From a virus, in the IMG/VR virus record IMGVR_UViG_3300009108_000002, positions 62,001 through 126,000 of that record: DNA of 64,000 bases, one strand, 5' to 3'. This document shows, piece after piece, positions 27,735-36,940 of this stretch (the stretch's first letter is position 1; every line of letters begins with the position of its first letter). A model generated the notes under the pieces. The model had not been told where the DNA came from. It worked only from the letters and a program-made list of their open reading frames with translations, and did not search any database. The position numbers and the translations under genes are program-made.

Positions 27735-28229
27735 ATGGACACACAATTAAAGGAGTGGAGCTTTGTCTTTTTCGACATGGGGTCAAAAGAATCGGCCCGT
27801 AGGGTGCGGTTGCTTCGTGGTTTACGGCGTGTTGGCGCAGCCTTACGTAATCAAAGCGTGTACTGCATGCCGTATTCGTCGAATAGTTTTAAGTCCCTTA
27901 AAACATTGGATAAAAATCTATTCGTGGTTAAAGCCGATGTTGAAGAAGACGATATTGAGGAATTGGTGGAAGCGTACAACATATTTATCTCCGATGTGAT
28001 GCGAGAAGTTAACGTGAAATTAGAAGCTTTGGAAGATGCTAAAGCTTCAGCCACTGATATGAAGACTAAGCGGGGGTACACAAAACGTCTTAATAAAATG
28101 TATGAACGTATTGATCATTTAGAACATATTGCTCGCATCGGTCAAAATACTGAAGTATTAGATAAGGTTGAAGAATTTAAACGTCAAATAATTGAGATTG
28201 ATGATGGTCACCCAGGTAAACTTATTTAA
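27735..28229 (+). CDS. ChrB N-terminal/Cas2-like fold protein (tentative)
   Basis: 164 aa. FVFFDMGSKESARRVRLLRG, then VGAALRNQSVYCMPYS, resembles the N-terminus of ChrB-type and PaaX-like proteins (ferredoxin-like fold, Arg-rich first helix). The C-terminal half is a coiled coil (YTKRLNKMYERIDHLEHIAR). Could be nucleic-acid binding. Overlaps dnaX, so co-translated. Confidence 0.5.
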   Translation: MDTQLKEWSFVFFDMGSKESARRVRLLRGLRRVGAALRNQSVYCMPYSSNSFKSLKTLDKNLFVVKADVEEDDIEELVEAYNIFISDVMREVNVKLEALEDAKASATDMKTKRGYTKRLNKMYERIDHLEHIARIGQNTEVLDKVEEFKRQIIEIDDGHPGKLI

Positions 28230-29331
28230 TAGATATAGACCTCAGAATTTAAATGAAATTGTTGGACAAGATGCAATTTCTCGTGTTCTATCCAATGCTG
28301 TTTTAAAACAACGACTTGCAGGTGCGTACTTATTTCGTGGGCCACGTGGAAGTGGGAAAACATCAATAGCTAGAATATTGTGCAAAGTTGCAAACTGCGA
28401 GCAATTAAAAGGATTTACAGCATGTGGTACATGTGTGGGATGTAAATTCGCAATACACGACGCTATGGAAATAGATGCAGCATCGAATAGAGGAATAGAA
28501 GCAGTTCGTGAGTTAATCGAGACTGTACATCTTCGCCCCCAGCATGTTGATAAGAAATTTATTATTATCGATGAAGCTCATCAATTAACTGCAGCAGCAT
28601 TAAATGCTCTATTAAAAATAGTTGAAGAGCCTCCTAAGCATGTTCATTTTGTCTTCTGCACAACAGAGAATCCTTCGTCGGAGACAGATACTGATAAAGC
28701 ATTCGTTACATTATCTTCTAGATGCCAGATTCTTTTGTTTAAAAAAGTTCTACCTAAAGCAATGTTAGATAAGTTGGCTAGAATTTGCGTATCAGAGCAA
28801 CGAACTGTGTCTCGTGATATTTTAATTAGTATTATCGGAAAATCTGATGGTTCTTTAAGAGATGCGGAAAATATTTTAGATATGGTGCTTACGTTATCTG
28901 ATTCAGAGCCTCCAGAGCAGGTAATTAAGTTTTTATATGGTGAAATTGAGCAAGTATCGCTTGAATTGTTTCAAATTTGCTGTACTGGTACATTAACTGA
29001 AGGGTTCTTACTTATTAGACAATTATGGGATTTAGGGGCTAATCCGGTAGAAGTTGCTGAATTTATGGTTAAATTGGCAGCAGATTGTATGTATATTATG
29101 AATGAATTGACAGTTTATCGCCCATCTGATACGGTTGAACGATTAAAAGAAATTTCTAAGAATGTGAAACAAAGTAAGCTTTCTAGAATTGCTACTATGT
29201 TCACTCAGCTACAAAAATCAAATAGTGATGATTTATTATCCTTAGAGTTGACAGTATGTGATATATTTACTGACCACAATGAGGAAATATTCGAAGAAGT
29301 AGCTGTAGATTCAGACATTGAGGAATGGTAA
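28201..29331 (+). CDS. dnaX: Clamp-loader subunit (DNA polymerase III gamma/tau-like)
   Basis: 376 aa; ATG 28201 or 28204. NLFNRYRPQNLNEIVGQD, Walker A FRGPRGSGKTSIA, the four-Cys zinc module (CEQLKGFTACGTCVGC), Walker B IIDEAHQL and the SRC motif LSSRC are all present, so this is a full AAA+ clamp-loader ATPase without the long tau tail. It would load the sliding clamp during phage replication. No polymerase or clamp gene is in the window. Confidence 0.92.
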   Translation: MMVTQVNLFNRYRPQNLNEIVGQDAISRVLSNAVLKQRLAGAYLFRGPRGSGKTSIARILCKVANCEQLKGFTACGTCVGCKFAIHDAMEIDAASNRGIEAVRELIETVHLRPQHVDKKFIIIDEAHQLTAAALNALLKIVEEPPKHVHFVFCTTENPSSETDTDKAFVTLSSRCQILLFKKVLPKAMLDKLARICVSEQRTVSRDILISIIGKSDGSLRDAENILDMVLTLSDSEPPEQVIKFLYGEIEQVSLELFQICCTGTLTEGFLLIRQLWDLGANPVEVAEFMVKLAADCMYIMNELTVYRPSDTVERLKEISKNVKQSKLSRIATMFTQLQKSNSDDLLSLELTVCDIFTDHNEEIFEEVAVDSDIEEW

Positions 29332-29919
29332 TTGCCTGAATTAACTACTGTGAATATTGATACAGATCCTGAATGGAAAAAATGGTATAGGGCTGTAGAA
29401 AATAAAACTTATGTAATTAGGCATGATTTAGATAAGTGGCACACATCGGGTAATTCTTCTTCTAAATGTCGATTACATACTCGTATTAAACATAAATTTC
29501 AAACTTGGAAAGGAGCTAAATGTCTAATTAGGCATAATCCTACTCAAGAAGAATTATGGGTTACGGTTAAAGTTCCTGATAACTATTGTGAGTGTGGGAA
29601 ATTAATTAAAGTAGATAAGACGTATTGTATGCCGTGTACGGTATCTAAGACTAAGTCTAGTCGTCCATTTTATGATACGTACCAATTACGAGAGATTACA
29701 GTATTAACTCAAGATTTTGAATATGTATATCGGCTTTTTAAATATATGGATGTAAAACATAAGTTAGTAGTACATCATTTAGATTGCGATATAAACGTTA
29801 CACAACGTAAACGTTGTGAGCATGTACGTTCTTTTATTCAGCATAACCAATCAGCATTGCCTAAATATTCTAGTCGAGTTAGAGGTAATGTTACCTCAGT
29901 GGTCAAGCTTATACGATGA
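29332..29919 (+). CDS. Hypothetical zinc-containing protein
   Basis: 195 aa from a TTG directly after the dnaX stop. CECGKLIKVDKTYCMPCT (about residues 83-101) is a four-Cys zinc knuckle; later VVHHLDCDINVTQRKRCEHV. Basic. No family recognised. Its TGA overlaps the next ATG. Confidence 0.65.
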   Translation: MPELTTVNIDTDPEWKKWYRAVENKTYVIRHDLDKWHTSGNSSSKCRLHTRIKHKFQTWKGAKCLIRHNPTQEELWVTVKVPDNYCECGKLIKVDKTYCMPCTVSKTKSSRPFYDTYQLREITVLTQDFEYVYRLFKYMDVKHKLVVHHLDCDINVTQRKRCEHVRSFIQHNQSALPKYSSRVRGNVTSVVKLIR

Positions 29920-30065
29920 GATGTACAATTTGTAGCGATTGGACAGAAGATGCCATAGAATGTGATTACTGTGAGTCTATGGTATGTGATATATGTGTGG
30001 TAGATGGAGATTCTGGAGAAACCTTTTGCTCTGAAGACTGCCAATCTGAGTTTTACGTGAATTAA
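29916..30065 (+). CDS. 49-aa double zinc-finger protein
   Basis: Reads MRCTICSDWTEDAIECDYC, then MVCDICVVDGDSGETFCSED and ending CQSEFYVN: eight Cys in four pairs, spaced like a miniature RING, PHD or FYVE cross-brace holding two zincs. Overlaps the upstream stop as ATGA. Protein-protein binding is the likeliest role. Confidence 0.75.
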   Translation: MRCTICSDWTEDAIECDYCESMVCDICVVDGDSGETFCSEDCQSEFYVN

Positions 30066-30106
30066 TTCTCAGAATGTGGTAAAATTGTTTTACATGAGTT
30101 AAATTA

Positions 30107-30316
30107 ATGGAAGATACGAATAGCTGGGACGCTAAGTACGATAAGGCTGTTTCTGCTATAGTTAGGGAAACCTTAACTATTGTAGAAGGTTTTTACGTTG
30201 AATCGGGTCAGCGTAATGCATTGCGACGGCTAATTCGTAAATCTATCTATAATATTACGGATAATTTAAAAAGAGAACTTGTGGAAGAGTTTAGCGTGGA
30301 GGAGAATGATGCCTGA
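30107..30316 (+). CDS. Small helical protein
   Basis: 69 aa, helical and charged (VSAIVRETLTIVEGFYVES, LRRLIRKSIYNITDNLKREL). Weak ribosome site. Carries the ribosome site of the next gene in its last codons. Confidence 0.65.
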   Translation: MEDTNSWDAKYDKAVSAIVRETLTIVEGFYVESGQRNALRRLIRKSIYNITDNLKRELVEEFSVEENDA

Positions 30317-30944
30317 TTTTAAAGGAAGGAAGGATTTTCCCGAAGTGGCGGATGACAAGATTCGTATCGGTGATTACAGCGGTATGAATCGTTTAGCTGT
30401 TACTGATATTTATTCTCCTAAAGGAGAACCTGGTCTTAAAGATCAGATATTGGAGCCTGTAAAGGGCGCAACTAATAATTATGATTCTCCGATTCTTTCT
30501 CAACAGCCTGTAATAGTTCTCTCTGATGATGAGTCGGAAGAAGCTACTTTAATCAAAGCCATTGAACAATATGTAGAGAAAGAAACTGACTACGATGCGG
30601 AATATGGTCATTTGCAAGAGCCATATGACGCTCAGATGGGTAGCGAGACACGTGGTGTTAGATCTCCGAAGATGGCTCCTGATTTCAAACGGAATCGCTC
30701 AGGCCCGCCGGAATCTAGAAAAATTTCACAAGCTCATGGCATGATGAGTGCTGCCGATGAGGAAGAGGCTAAAACTAATATCGGTGAAGGCCATCAGAGT
30801 GAGATGGGACATGCGGTAGACACTGAGACAGGTGAACGTTTTTTGACACCTCCTCGTACTCCTACTAGTGATGTAGCTTCTCGTAAAATACTTAAGAGTG
30901 ATGATTTAGAAGAAGGTTCTCGCTCTTGGTCTTATCAAGGATAA
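30309..30944 (+). CDS. Acidic hypothetical protein
   Basis: 211 aa from the second of two adjacent ATGs after GGAGGAG (MPDFKGRKDFPEVAD). Acidic and disordered-looking, with repeated PDFK elements (PDFKGRKDF near the start, APDFKRNRSG later). Possibly a virion or scaffold-related protein by position. Confidence 0.65.
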   Translation: MPDFKGRKDFPEVADDKIRIGDYSGMNRLAVTDIYSPKGEPGLKDQILEPVKGATNNYDSPILSQQPVIVLSDDESEEATLIKAIEQYVEKETDYDAEYGHLQEPYDAQMGSETRGVRSPKMAPDFKRNRSGPPESRKISQAHGMMSAADEEEAKTNIGEGHQSEMGHAVDTETGERFLTPPRTPTSDVASRKILKSDDLEEGSRSWSYQG

Positions 30945-31487
30945 ATGCCAGCTAAATCAGAGAAACAACGTCGATTTATGGGTGCTGAGCTTGCTCGTGC
31001 TCGTGCTGGTAAGAAGACTAAAACTAGCATGAGTGAAGACAAGCTTAGTGATTTTGCGTCTAAATCTATGATAGTTTCATTAATTAAGAAAGCTATCGAT
31101 GGTTATGTAGAAAAACATGAACATACTTTTCCTTGTGGGCATGAAAAAGGCTCTGAAATAGGCAAAGCGTGTACTCAGAATATGTGTGGGGCAGTAGGAG
31201 CTTCAGGCACTATTGGACGTTCTGGTACTGTATATCAGGCTCCTACTACTAATTGGGGTAGTGCTCCTGGTGGCGGCTCAATGGGTATCCATGCTACCTC
31301 ACAGCCGGGATCAGGGGGAGGCAGTACGGGTCCATCTGCTGCTTCATTTGCGACCTATGGCCCACAGGAAGGCGGTTTTAATCGATCTGCTGACCCTGTT
31401 ACGTTAATTAATAGATATTTGGATAAACAATCTCGTGCTAAATGTAAGCATAAAAAAGGCGATCCAAGTCATTTAGAAGCTGCTTGA
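30945..31487 (+). CDS. DUF3008-like protein with Gly-rich tail
   Basis: 180 aa. MPAKSEKQRRFMGAELAR followed by KLSDFASKS is the hallmark of the small DUF3008-type phage proteins, here fused to a long Gly/Ser-rich region (residues 90-150) and a Cys/His segment FPCGHEKG ... CKHKKGD. ATG abuts the upstream TAA. Confidence 0.65.
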   Translation: MPAKSEKQRRFMGAELARARAGKKTKTSMSEDKLSDFASKSMIVSLIKKAIDGYVEKHEHTFPCGHEKGSEIGKACTQNMCGAVGASGTIGRSGTVYQAPTTNWGSAPGGGSMGIHATSQPGSGGGSTGPSAASFATYGPQEGGFNRSADPVTLINRYLDKQSRAKCKHKKGDPSHLEAA

Positions 31488-31524
31488 GGCGGTATTTAGC
31501 TGCCGTAGGCATGCGAGGTAGTAT

Positions 31525-31977
31525 ATGGTACTAGGGGATGACGGCTGGGAACTTCCAGTTGTAGAAAACATTACGGTTACAGAAGAAGAGCTTCTTCTTT
31601 TGGATTGGGTTATGTGTTCTGGCTCAGGACTAATACCGAATGCTCCTCTAGAAGATTTAGTCACCAATTGGTCATCTTTTAGATATGATGTTTGGAGAGG
31701 AATTAGTTCTTTAACTAGACAAAAGAAAGGGCAACCTACTCAGATTTCTTCACTTACTGAGTCTTTGCCCATTGATGAATTTTTAGCAAGAACACTGTTA
31801 GCTATTGTTCCTACGACTTTTCGTTGGGGAACAGGATCAGATGCGGGATACGATTTAAAATTAAAACTATATAAATTCCTTGCTAAGGAGATAGAGATAG
31901 ATGCCAACATCACCGAAGACGAAACCGACAGTAGTACCAAAGACGAATCCACGGATTCAGCCGGATCCGGAACCTAA
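31525..31977 (+). CDS. Hypothetical acidic protein
   Basis: 150 aa. NITVTEEELLLLDWVMCSG, SSFRYDVWRGISSLTRQ, and a very acidic Ser/Asp tail. The last 25 codons overlap another gene in a different frame. No family recognised. Confidence 0.65.
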   Translation: MVLGDDGWELPVVENITVTEEELLLLDWVMCSGSGLIPNAPLEDLVTNWSSFRYDVWRGISSLTRQKKGQPTQISSLTESLPIDEFLARTLLAIVPTTFRWGTGSDAGYDLKLKLYKFLAKEIEIDANITEDETDSSTKDESTDSAGSGT

Positions 31978-32038
31978 TTTTGAGCCTGCTCGTTGGTGTC
32001 CAAACCAAATAGAGAAAATAGCTCCTATAGAGCCGTAA
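31901..32038 (+). CDS. 45-aa overlapping proline-rich protein
   Basis: Reads MPTSPKTKPTVVPKTNPRIQ then PDPEPNFEPARWCPNQIEKI in the +1 frame over the end of the upstream gene. AAGGAG lies upstream, and the TAA directly abuts the next ATG, which argues that it is translated and couples the two neighbours. Confidence 0.5.
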   Translation: MPTSPKTKPTVVPKTNPRIQPDPEPNFEPARWCPNQIEKIAPIEP

Positions 32039-32464
32039 ATGAAACAGACTAAGCATCAGCCTGGATTAGTTGTTTCTAGACAATTCCATAATTACAATGA
32101 ATTTCAAGACGCATTATGGGATGCGTTTGATGATTTTTATTATGCTGACGTAGGAGGCTATGGAGAAACTCGTATGCCTACGCCAGGTAAAGTTATTGAA
32201 CCAAAGAACTCATATAATTTAGATTTTAATGATTGGAAATTACGAGTTTTAGAACGTTGGAAGGCAGAAGCCGGACGAGATGCTCAAACACGTGGTTGTA
32301 CAGTAGAGGAATTTTCTGAGAATCTTTGGTATTATTTATATGAACGATTTTTAGATGCGACTAATAAATATTATATTCCTAAGAATTCGACACCGATAAA
32401 TAATACGTGTCCAGATCCTGGACTACAGTCTTTAAATTCTTATAATCAAGAATATCTTGGGTAA
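32039..32464 (+). CDS. Hypothetical protein
   Basis: 141 aa, aromatic-rich (EFQDALWDAFDDFYYADVGG, WKLRVLERWKAEAGRDA). No family recognised. Abuts the upstream stop. Confidence 0.65.
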   Translation: MKQTKHQPGLVVSRQFHNYNEFQDALWDAFDDFYYADVGGYGETRMPTPGKVIEPKNSYNLDFNDWKLRVLERWKAEAGRDAQTRGCTVEEFSENLWYYLYERFLDATNKYYIPKNSTPINNTCPDPGLQSLNSYNQEYLG

Positions 32465-32478
32465 TGGTAAGGTAAGGT

Positions 32479-32805
32479 ATGGTTTTGTCAAAGGTAAGGA
32501 AGGAGATAGGTAAGGCTAAAATGAAAGCAGAAGTTGAAATTAATCGGTCAGCAAATGTGCAATGGTTATTGAGCAATAGGTCTGATTTAATTGAGAATTA
32601 TCCAAATCGTTGGGCAGCGATTGATGTAGGTGTTGATGGCCCAGCAGTACAATTTGTGGATATTGAATTATTTGAAGTATTCAAGATAATGGCTATGAGA
32701 GAAGCATCGTCTTCTACTATTTATCATCTTTGTAATGCATATCATCCACCTGTGATATTGGTGGCACCGCCGGAGGTTTGGCAAAATGACGCAGTCCCAA
32801 GCTGA
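32479..32805 (+). CDS. DUF5678-like protein
   Basis: 108 aa. WLLSNRSDLIENYPNRWAAI with the following DVGVDGPAVQFVD resembles the DUF5678 pattern (W..N...L...Y...WVAI..G). Overlaps the next gene by 20 bases. Function of the family unknown. Confidence 0.55.
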   Translation: MVLSKVRKEIGKAKMKAEVEINRSANVQWLLSNRSDLIENYPNRWAAIDVGVDGPAVQFVDIELFEVFKIMAMREASSSTIYHLCNAYHPPVILVAPPEVWQNDAVPS

Positions 32806-33748
32806 TTTAGATTTCGTAAATGGCCTACATTTAATGATTGATTCTATTGAGTCTTCGCATTTGCAGAAGACCGAAGATGAATTGCCTGAGGCTGACCATT
32901 GGTGTCCTGATGTTATGCACTGGCATACGTCAGACCACCAGCCTGCTAAAGCTCCGTCTGTGCATGTAAATGTGGATAGTACTAACGGGGATGATCCTTA
33001 TCAGTCTGAAAACGAAGTAGAGAAATCTGGCTTAATGGGTACAGTAGCTAGAGCAGCTGCTCCTGCTATTGGAGAAGCTATTGGAGATAAAATATCTTCA
33101 AAGATTCAAGGTGATGATGTAGAAAAAGGGGAATATGATCAGAATACTAACTTAGAGAGACATGAGCAGGAAAATTCTGAATCCAGTATTGCTGAACCCT
33201 TTTTAAATCGATACGCTACTACTGAAGATGACGAAGATGAGACGAATGATGTTACAAAATCAAATGATTTTGTGAGTTCTGTAGTCCGTACTCATGCTAA
33301 ATCTATTGATATTCTGAAAATTTGGGGTTCCGTGGATCGTGTATTGCCTAAACAGGATGGCGATACTGCTTTAGTTGATGATATTAGTATTTTAAAATCA
33401 TTTGATTTAGATGAAAGTATTAATGCAGAAGATTTGGTCGAAGGAACAATAGTTCATCAGATGCTAACAAATCGATCGACACGTCCTACTAAAGATTGGT
33501 GGGAATCTAGTATGAATATAGCGAAAAGTATAGATACAGTGAACGAACCTGCCTTTTTATCCGCCTTCCTATACTATGAGCCAGATGTTTTTGAATTATC
33601 TGATTTTTTGTCGGTGGAAAAAGCTAACGCTGTCTCTCAAGATTTGGAAATGATGCCTAATAGTAGTGGAGGCTCCGCCATAGATGGTTTGGGCATGTCT
33701 GCCGATGGTCTGGAGACAGGTCCTGAAGACGAAGACTGCGATAAATGA
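32786..33748 (+). CDS. Acidic protein with possible stop read-through
   Basis: 320 aa. Acidic, with a hydrophobic/amphipathic segment LMGTVARAAAPAIGEAIGDK at about residues 85-105 that echoes one in the next large gene, and VEKG/VEKSG linkers. After the TGA the same frame stays open for 74 more codons to 33973, and a TGTTCAGG/CCTGAACA hairpin starts 11 bases past the stop. Probably structural or assembly-related by position. Confidence 0.65.
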   Translation: MTQSQADLDFVNGLHLMIDSIESSHLQKTEDELPEADHWCPDVMHWHTSDHQPAKAPSVHVNVDSTNGDDPYQSENEVEKSGLMGTVARAAAPAIGEAIGDKISSKIQGDDVEKGEYDQNTNLERHEQENSESSIAEPFLNRYATTEDDEDETNDVTKSNDFVSSVVRTHAKSIDILKIWGSVDRVLPKQDGDTALVDDISILKSFDLDESINAEDLVEGTIVHQMLTNRSTRPTKDWWESSMNIAKSIDTVNEPAFLSAFLYYEPDVFELSDFLSVEKANAVSQDLEMMPNSSGGSAIDGLGMSADGLETGPEDEDCDK

Positions 33749-33759
33749 CCCTCTCATAA

Positions 33760-33780
33760 TGTTCAGGAGTCTCCTGAACA
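33760..33780 (+). other. Hairpin just after a stop codon
   Basis: TGTTCAGG, loop AGTCT, CCTGAACA; begins 11 bases after the TGA at 33746-33748. No T-run, so it is not a standard terminator. Confidence 0.6.
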
Positions 33781-33823
33781 AGAGGGAATAGAGAAGCAGA
33801 CGGGAGGCGAGCAGGTCTATGCT

Positions 33824-33973
33824 ATGACTCCAGGCGGAGGATCACGTGCTCTTCCTGGTAATGTAAATGAAGCTACCGCAATGAGAGAGACAGGCGCACG
33901 TCATGCTCCGCTATTTGGGGGTTCTAGTCCATCGGCTCCCACACAACGTGCCATCCAACCAAGTATAGGATGA
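33824..33973 (+). CDS. 49-aa frame, or end of a read-through product
   Basis: MTPGGGSRALPGNVNEATAM ending APTQRAIQPSIG, in the same frame as the 320-aa gene and continuous with its stop. GGGAGG lies 14 bases upstream, rather far. Either a small gene or the C-terminus of a recoded longer protein. Confidence 0.45.
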   Translation: MTPGGGSRALPGNVNEATAMRETGARHAPLFGGSSPSAPTQRAIQPSIG

Positions 33974-33982
33974 CTTTAGTTA

Positions 33983-36895
33983 ATGACTGACTTAAACGCT
34001 TTAGATGCATTAATAAAAGAATTAGAGGATATTGATATCCTCAGTCTTTATCAAGATCAATCCCATGCTGTGGAATTAGCACATCATAATGATGTGTTTT
34101 TTGTGCGTCTAGACGGAAATAATCTTTATGCTGGTCCTGATGGGGAGAAAGCAGCTTCTGTATTTTATAATCAAGTTGCTCAGATTCATGACGATGAAGA
34201 GAAAGGTTCTGATCCTTCTTTTGCTGCGTTAAGGGAAATTCTTCAGGCACGTAATGACCATGTTAGGGATATGCTAGCAGCTATAGGACATGATCATTTA
34301 GCTTCGTCTTTAGATGGTATTGAATTAGTTAAAGAATTTTCTGAAGAGAGTTTTCTCAACCTAATTAAACATAATCGTAGTAATTTAGACGTTTTAGATT
34401 TTATTAATTATCGTCCTTCTGAGAAAGAAGCTGAAGAATGTCATACCTGTATCTTTTTTGCTGCAGGCGGATATTGTACAAAGATAGACCTTCCTGTCAA
34501 AGAAGAGATGTATTGTGATCTTTTTAAGCCTGTACCTATGGCTGAGAGGAACGAAAAATGGGCAGAAGTTTCTGAACAGCCGTGGGAAGCCGGAGAACAT
34601 AAAGAAGAAGAAATAGAGGGCGTACAAAAAGATGTACGTGACCTTATCTATACCAGTGACGAAGATTTAGAGAGTCCTGCTAATTATAAAACTGATGAAA
34701 AGAAACCTAACGTTATCATGCGGGAATATATTCCTAATGATGCGGAAGAAGGTTTTGCTTTCTTAGTTAAGAATGCTGATGCTGGCGGAGTTGAGATTAG
34801 ATTAACTCAACAAGATGGAGAATGGTTCGCTTTTAGTAAACAGCGAGATGTTTCTGATTTAGGAGATCCTTTTAGTTCTGTTGGGGATGTATTTACTCCT
34901 AATAAAGTAAAGCTTAAAGAAGGCGATGATGTAGAGGGGCAAGATAAGCTTCATCAGGTCCGTGGACAAGAAATAGAAAAGATTCTTCCTGCTTTGGGTG
35001 CAATTGCTGGAGGAGTAGCTCGTGGAGTCGGGGCTGTTGCATCAGGTATTGGCAGTGCAGTTGGTAATGTTGTTGAGGGAGCAACTTCTTCTTTCAGCAC
35101 AGGAGATGATGATCAGGGCATCCAGCAATCAAATAAAAATGACCGTAAACCTAATCAATTAGGCACTGCTACCGTTCCGAGTCGTATTAAAGCTCAACAT
35201 GATAACTTTAAAAATCTGGAATATTCAGATATAGATGAAGGTCGGGTTCCTTCTAAGCCTATACAAAAGCAATCTAATGAAGGTGGATTAGGCGTAGACG
35301 ATCCTGAAGCTTTAAATGACGGAACAATGGCTTCTTCTCAGCATTATCGTCGGATAAAAGAAGAGGAGGAAAATAAAAAATCCTCCTTAGCTATGAAGGC
35401 ATATGCTAATAATGAAAGGGATGCTCAAAAGCCTATTGATCCTGATGAGGATGGACGAGAAGCTCTTTCCAGTGCAGAAACTGGTACAGGAACACAAGCT
35501 TTTTCATCTGGTGCTGTTATAGATATTTCTCCTGAAGAAACTGATGGAGTAGATGTAAATACGAAAGCTTCTGGTGGTACGGGCGGAGAGGGGGTTGAAG
35601 GCGGAGGTGATGGCAGTGTTACCATGATTGCTCCTGCTGATGCTACAGATACCGATTTAGAATCTGATTATGATTCTAATTTAAAGCCTATTAATCGTAC
35701 TCCTGTTTTGAAAGAAGGTGGGGGCGGAGGTGGCGCAGGTGGAGGCGGAGGTGCTGGAGGCGACGGAGGCGGTGGAGGATTTAGTGGAGGTACTGCTATG
35801 TCCACTGGAGGAAGCGGAGGAGATGCAACTCATACCGCTACACATGGTGGACGTACTGGACGAGAACGTAAATATAATTCAGCTTTACAATTGAAAGACT
35901 CAATGGATGCTGGATCTTATGAAGGTGTATCTCAACTTCCATATCCATCTGATGATAATACTCGTCCTCCTCGTTCTGTAGAGCGACATAAGCCTGGAGA
36001 TTCCGAAGATGATGATGCGGAGCAAAGAGCTTCAGATCAGGAACATCAAATTCCGAAAGAACAGCAGCCTATTGGACTAGATCAAGCTAGTAGTTATGTG
36101 ATTGCTGACGATGAAGAAGCATATGCTCCTACGGCAATATCTCAGAAACCAGAACATGAACGAGCTACTAGACAATTTATAGATGAAGACCATCGATTAC
36201 GCAGTATTAATGATAATGCAGCGGAACAATACACCAATTTGGCGTTATTGTCTCAAGATTTAGGTAGCTATGTGTTAGGTAAGGGTGATACGCCAGAATC
36301 TTTGGGAGAGCATGAAGCGTTTAAAGTATTAACTGAGAATTCCATTCAAAAAATGGATACAGGTCGTACTTTAGTGGTTGCTGGATGGGGTAATTATTAT
36401 ATTGTAGACCGTGAAGGTCATCGTATTGGTTTGGATGGCATGCGACGGGCTATGAATAAATTCTTAGGTAAAAAAGAATTTGCCAATATGAACATTTTCC
36501 ATTCGGGCATCCAGGTTGGTCAAATTCTACGTAGATTTGTAGATGCCACGGGGAAAGAATGGAAAACCGAGGTTCGACCTGAAGGACTGTTTGTGGTTGC
36601 AGCGTTTAGAACTGATTTAGAAGTTTCTAGAAAAGCTATGGCTGAGGTCTTAAAAGGCGGAATGCGAGGATTTTCTATTGCAGGTAATGCAAAAGATAAG
36701 AAAACTATTTGTGAACATGGTAAATGTTGGACGGAAGTAACTGATTTGGAGATTTATGAAGTAACGTTGTGTGTTACTCCAATGAATCCTAAATCATATA
36801 TTACAGATATCATACAAAAACCAGATCCTATGATTTGTCCAGAATGTTATAACATTAAAGAATTAGAGTTTGATTCAAGTTTACGACCTAGATAA
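33983..36895 (+). CDS. Prohead protease with very long N-terminal extension
   Basis: 970 aa. The C-terminal 200 residues carry an XkdF-like HK97 prohead protease: NIFHSGIQVG (His about 840), EGLFVVAAF, GGMRGFSIAGNA (Ser about 898) and YEVTLCVTPMNP. The first 750 residues include a Cys cluster CHTCIFFAAGGYC (about 153-165), a hydrophobic glycine-zipper-like segment LPALGAIAGGVARGVGAVAS (about 335-355), a poly-Gly stretch near 580-610 and long acidic linkers. The usual protease is about 200 aa. The extension may be a scaffold, portal-adaptor or internal protein removed on maturation. Confidence 0.8.
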   Translation: MTDLNALDALIKELEDIDILSLYQDQSHAVELAHHNDVFFVRLDGNNLYAGPDGEKAASVFYNQVAQIHDDEEKGSDPSFAALREILQARNDHVRDMLAAIGHDHLASSLDGIELVKEFSEESFLNLIKHNRSNLDVLDFINYRPSEKEAEECHTCIFFAAGGYCTKIDLPVKEEMYCDLFKPVPMAERNEKWAEVSEQPWEAGEHKEEEIEGVQKDVRDLIYTSDEDLESPANYKTDEKKPNVIMREYIPNDAEEGFAFLVKNADAGGVEIRLTQQDGEWFAFSKQRDVSDLGDPFSSVGDVFTPNKVKLKEGDDVEGQDKLHQVRGQEIEKILPALGAIAGGVARGVGAVASGIGSAVGNVVEGATSSFSTGDDDQGIQQSNKNDRKPNQLGTATVPSRIKAQHDNFKNLEYSDIDEGRVPSKPIQKQSNEGGLGVDDPEALNDGTMASSQHYRRIKEEEENKKSSLAMKAYANNERDAQKPIDPDEDGREALSSAETGTGTQAFSSGAVIDISPEETDGVDVNTKASGGTGGEGVEGGGDGSVTMIAPADATDTDLESDYDSNLKPINRTPVLKEGGGGGGAGGGGGAGGDGGGGGFSGGTAMSTGGSGGDATHTATHGGRTGRERKYNSALQLKDSMDAGSYEGVSQLPYPSDDNTRPPRSVERHKPGDSEDDDAEQRASDQEHQIPKEQQPIGLDQASSYVIADDEEAYAPTAISQKPEHERATRQFIDEDHRLRSINDNAAEQYTNLALLSQDLGSYVLGKGDTPESLGEHEAFKVLTENSIQKMDTGRTLVVAGWGNYYIVDREGHRIGLDGMRRAMNKFLGKKEFANMNIFHSGIQVGQILRRFVDATGKEWKTEVRPEGLFVVAAFRTDLEVSRKAMAEVLKGGMRGFSIAGNAKDKKTICEHGKCWTEVTDLEIYEVTLCVTPMNPKSYITDIIQKPDPMICPECYNIKELEFDSSLRPR

Positions 36896-36911
36896 AAATA
36901 ATTATTGCAAT

Positions 36912-36940
36912 TTTTTGGTAAAAATATAGACACCTATAAT
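36912..36940 (+). promoter_or_regulatory. Possible late promoter
   Basis: TATAAT at 36935-36940 with a poor -35 (TTTTTG) 17 bp upstream, and a second TATAAT at 36953. Lies in the only sizeable gap of the capsid block. Confidence 0.35.
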
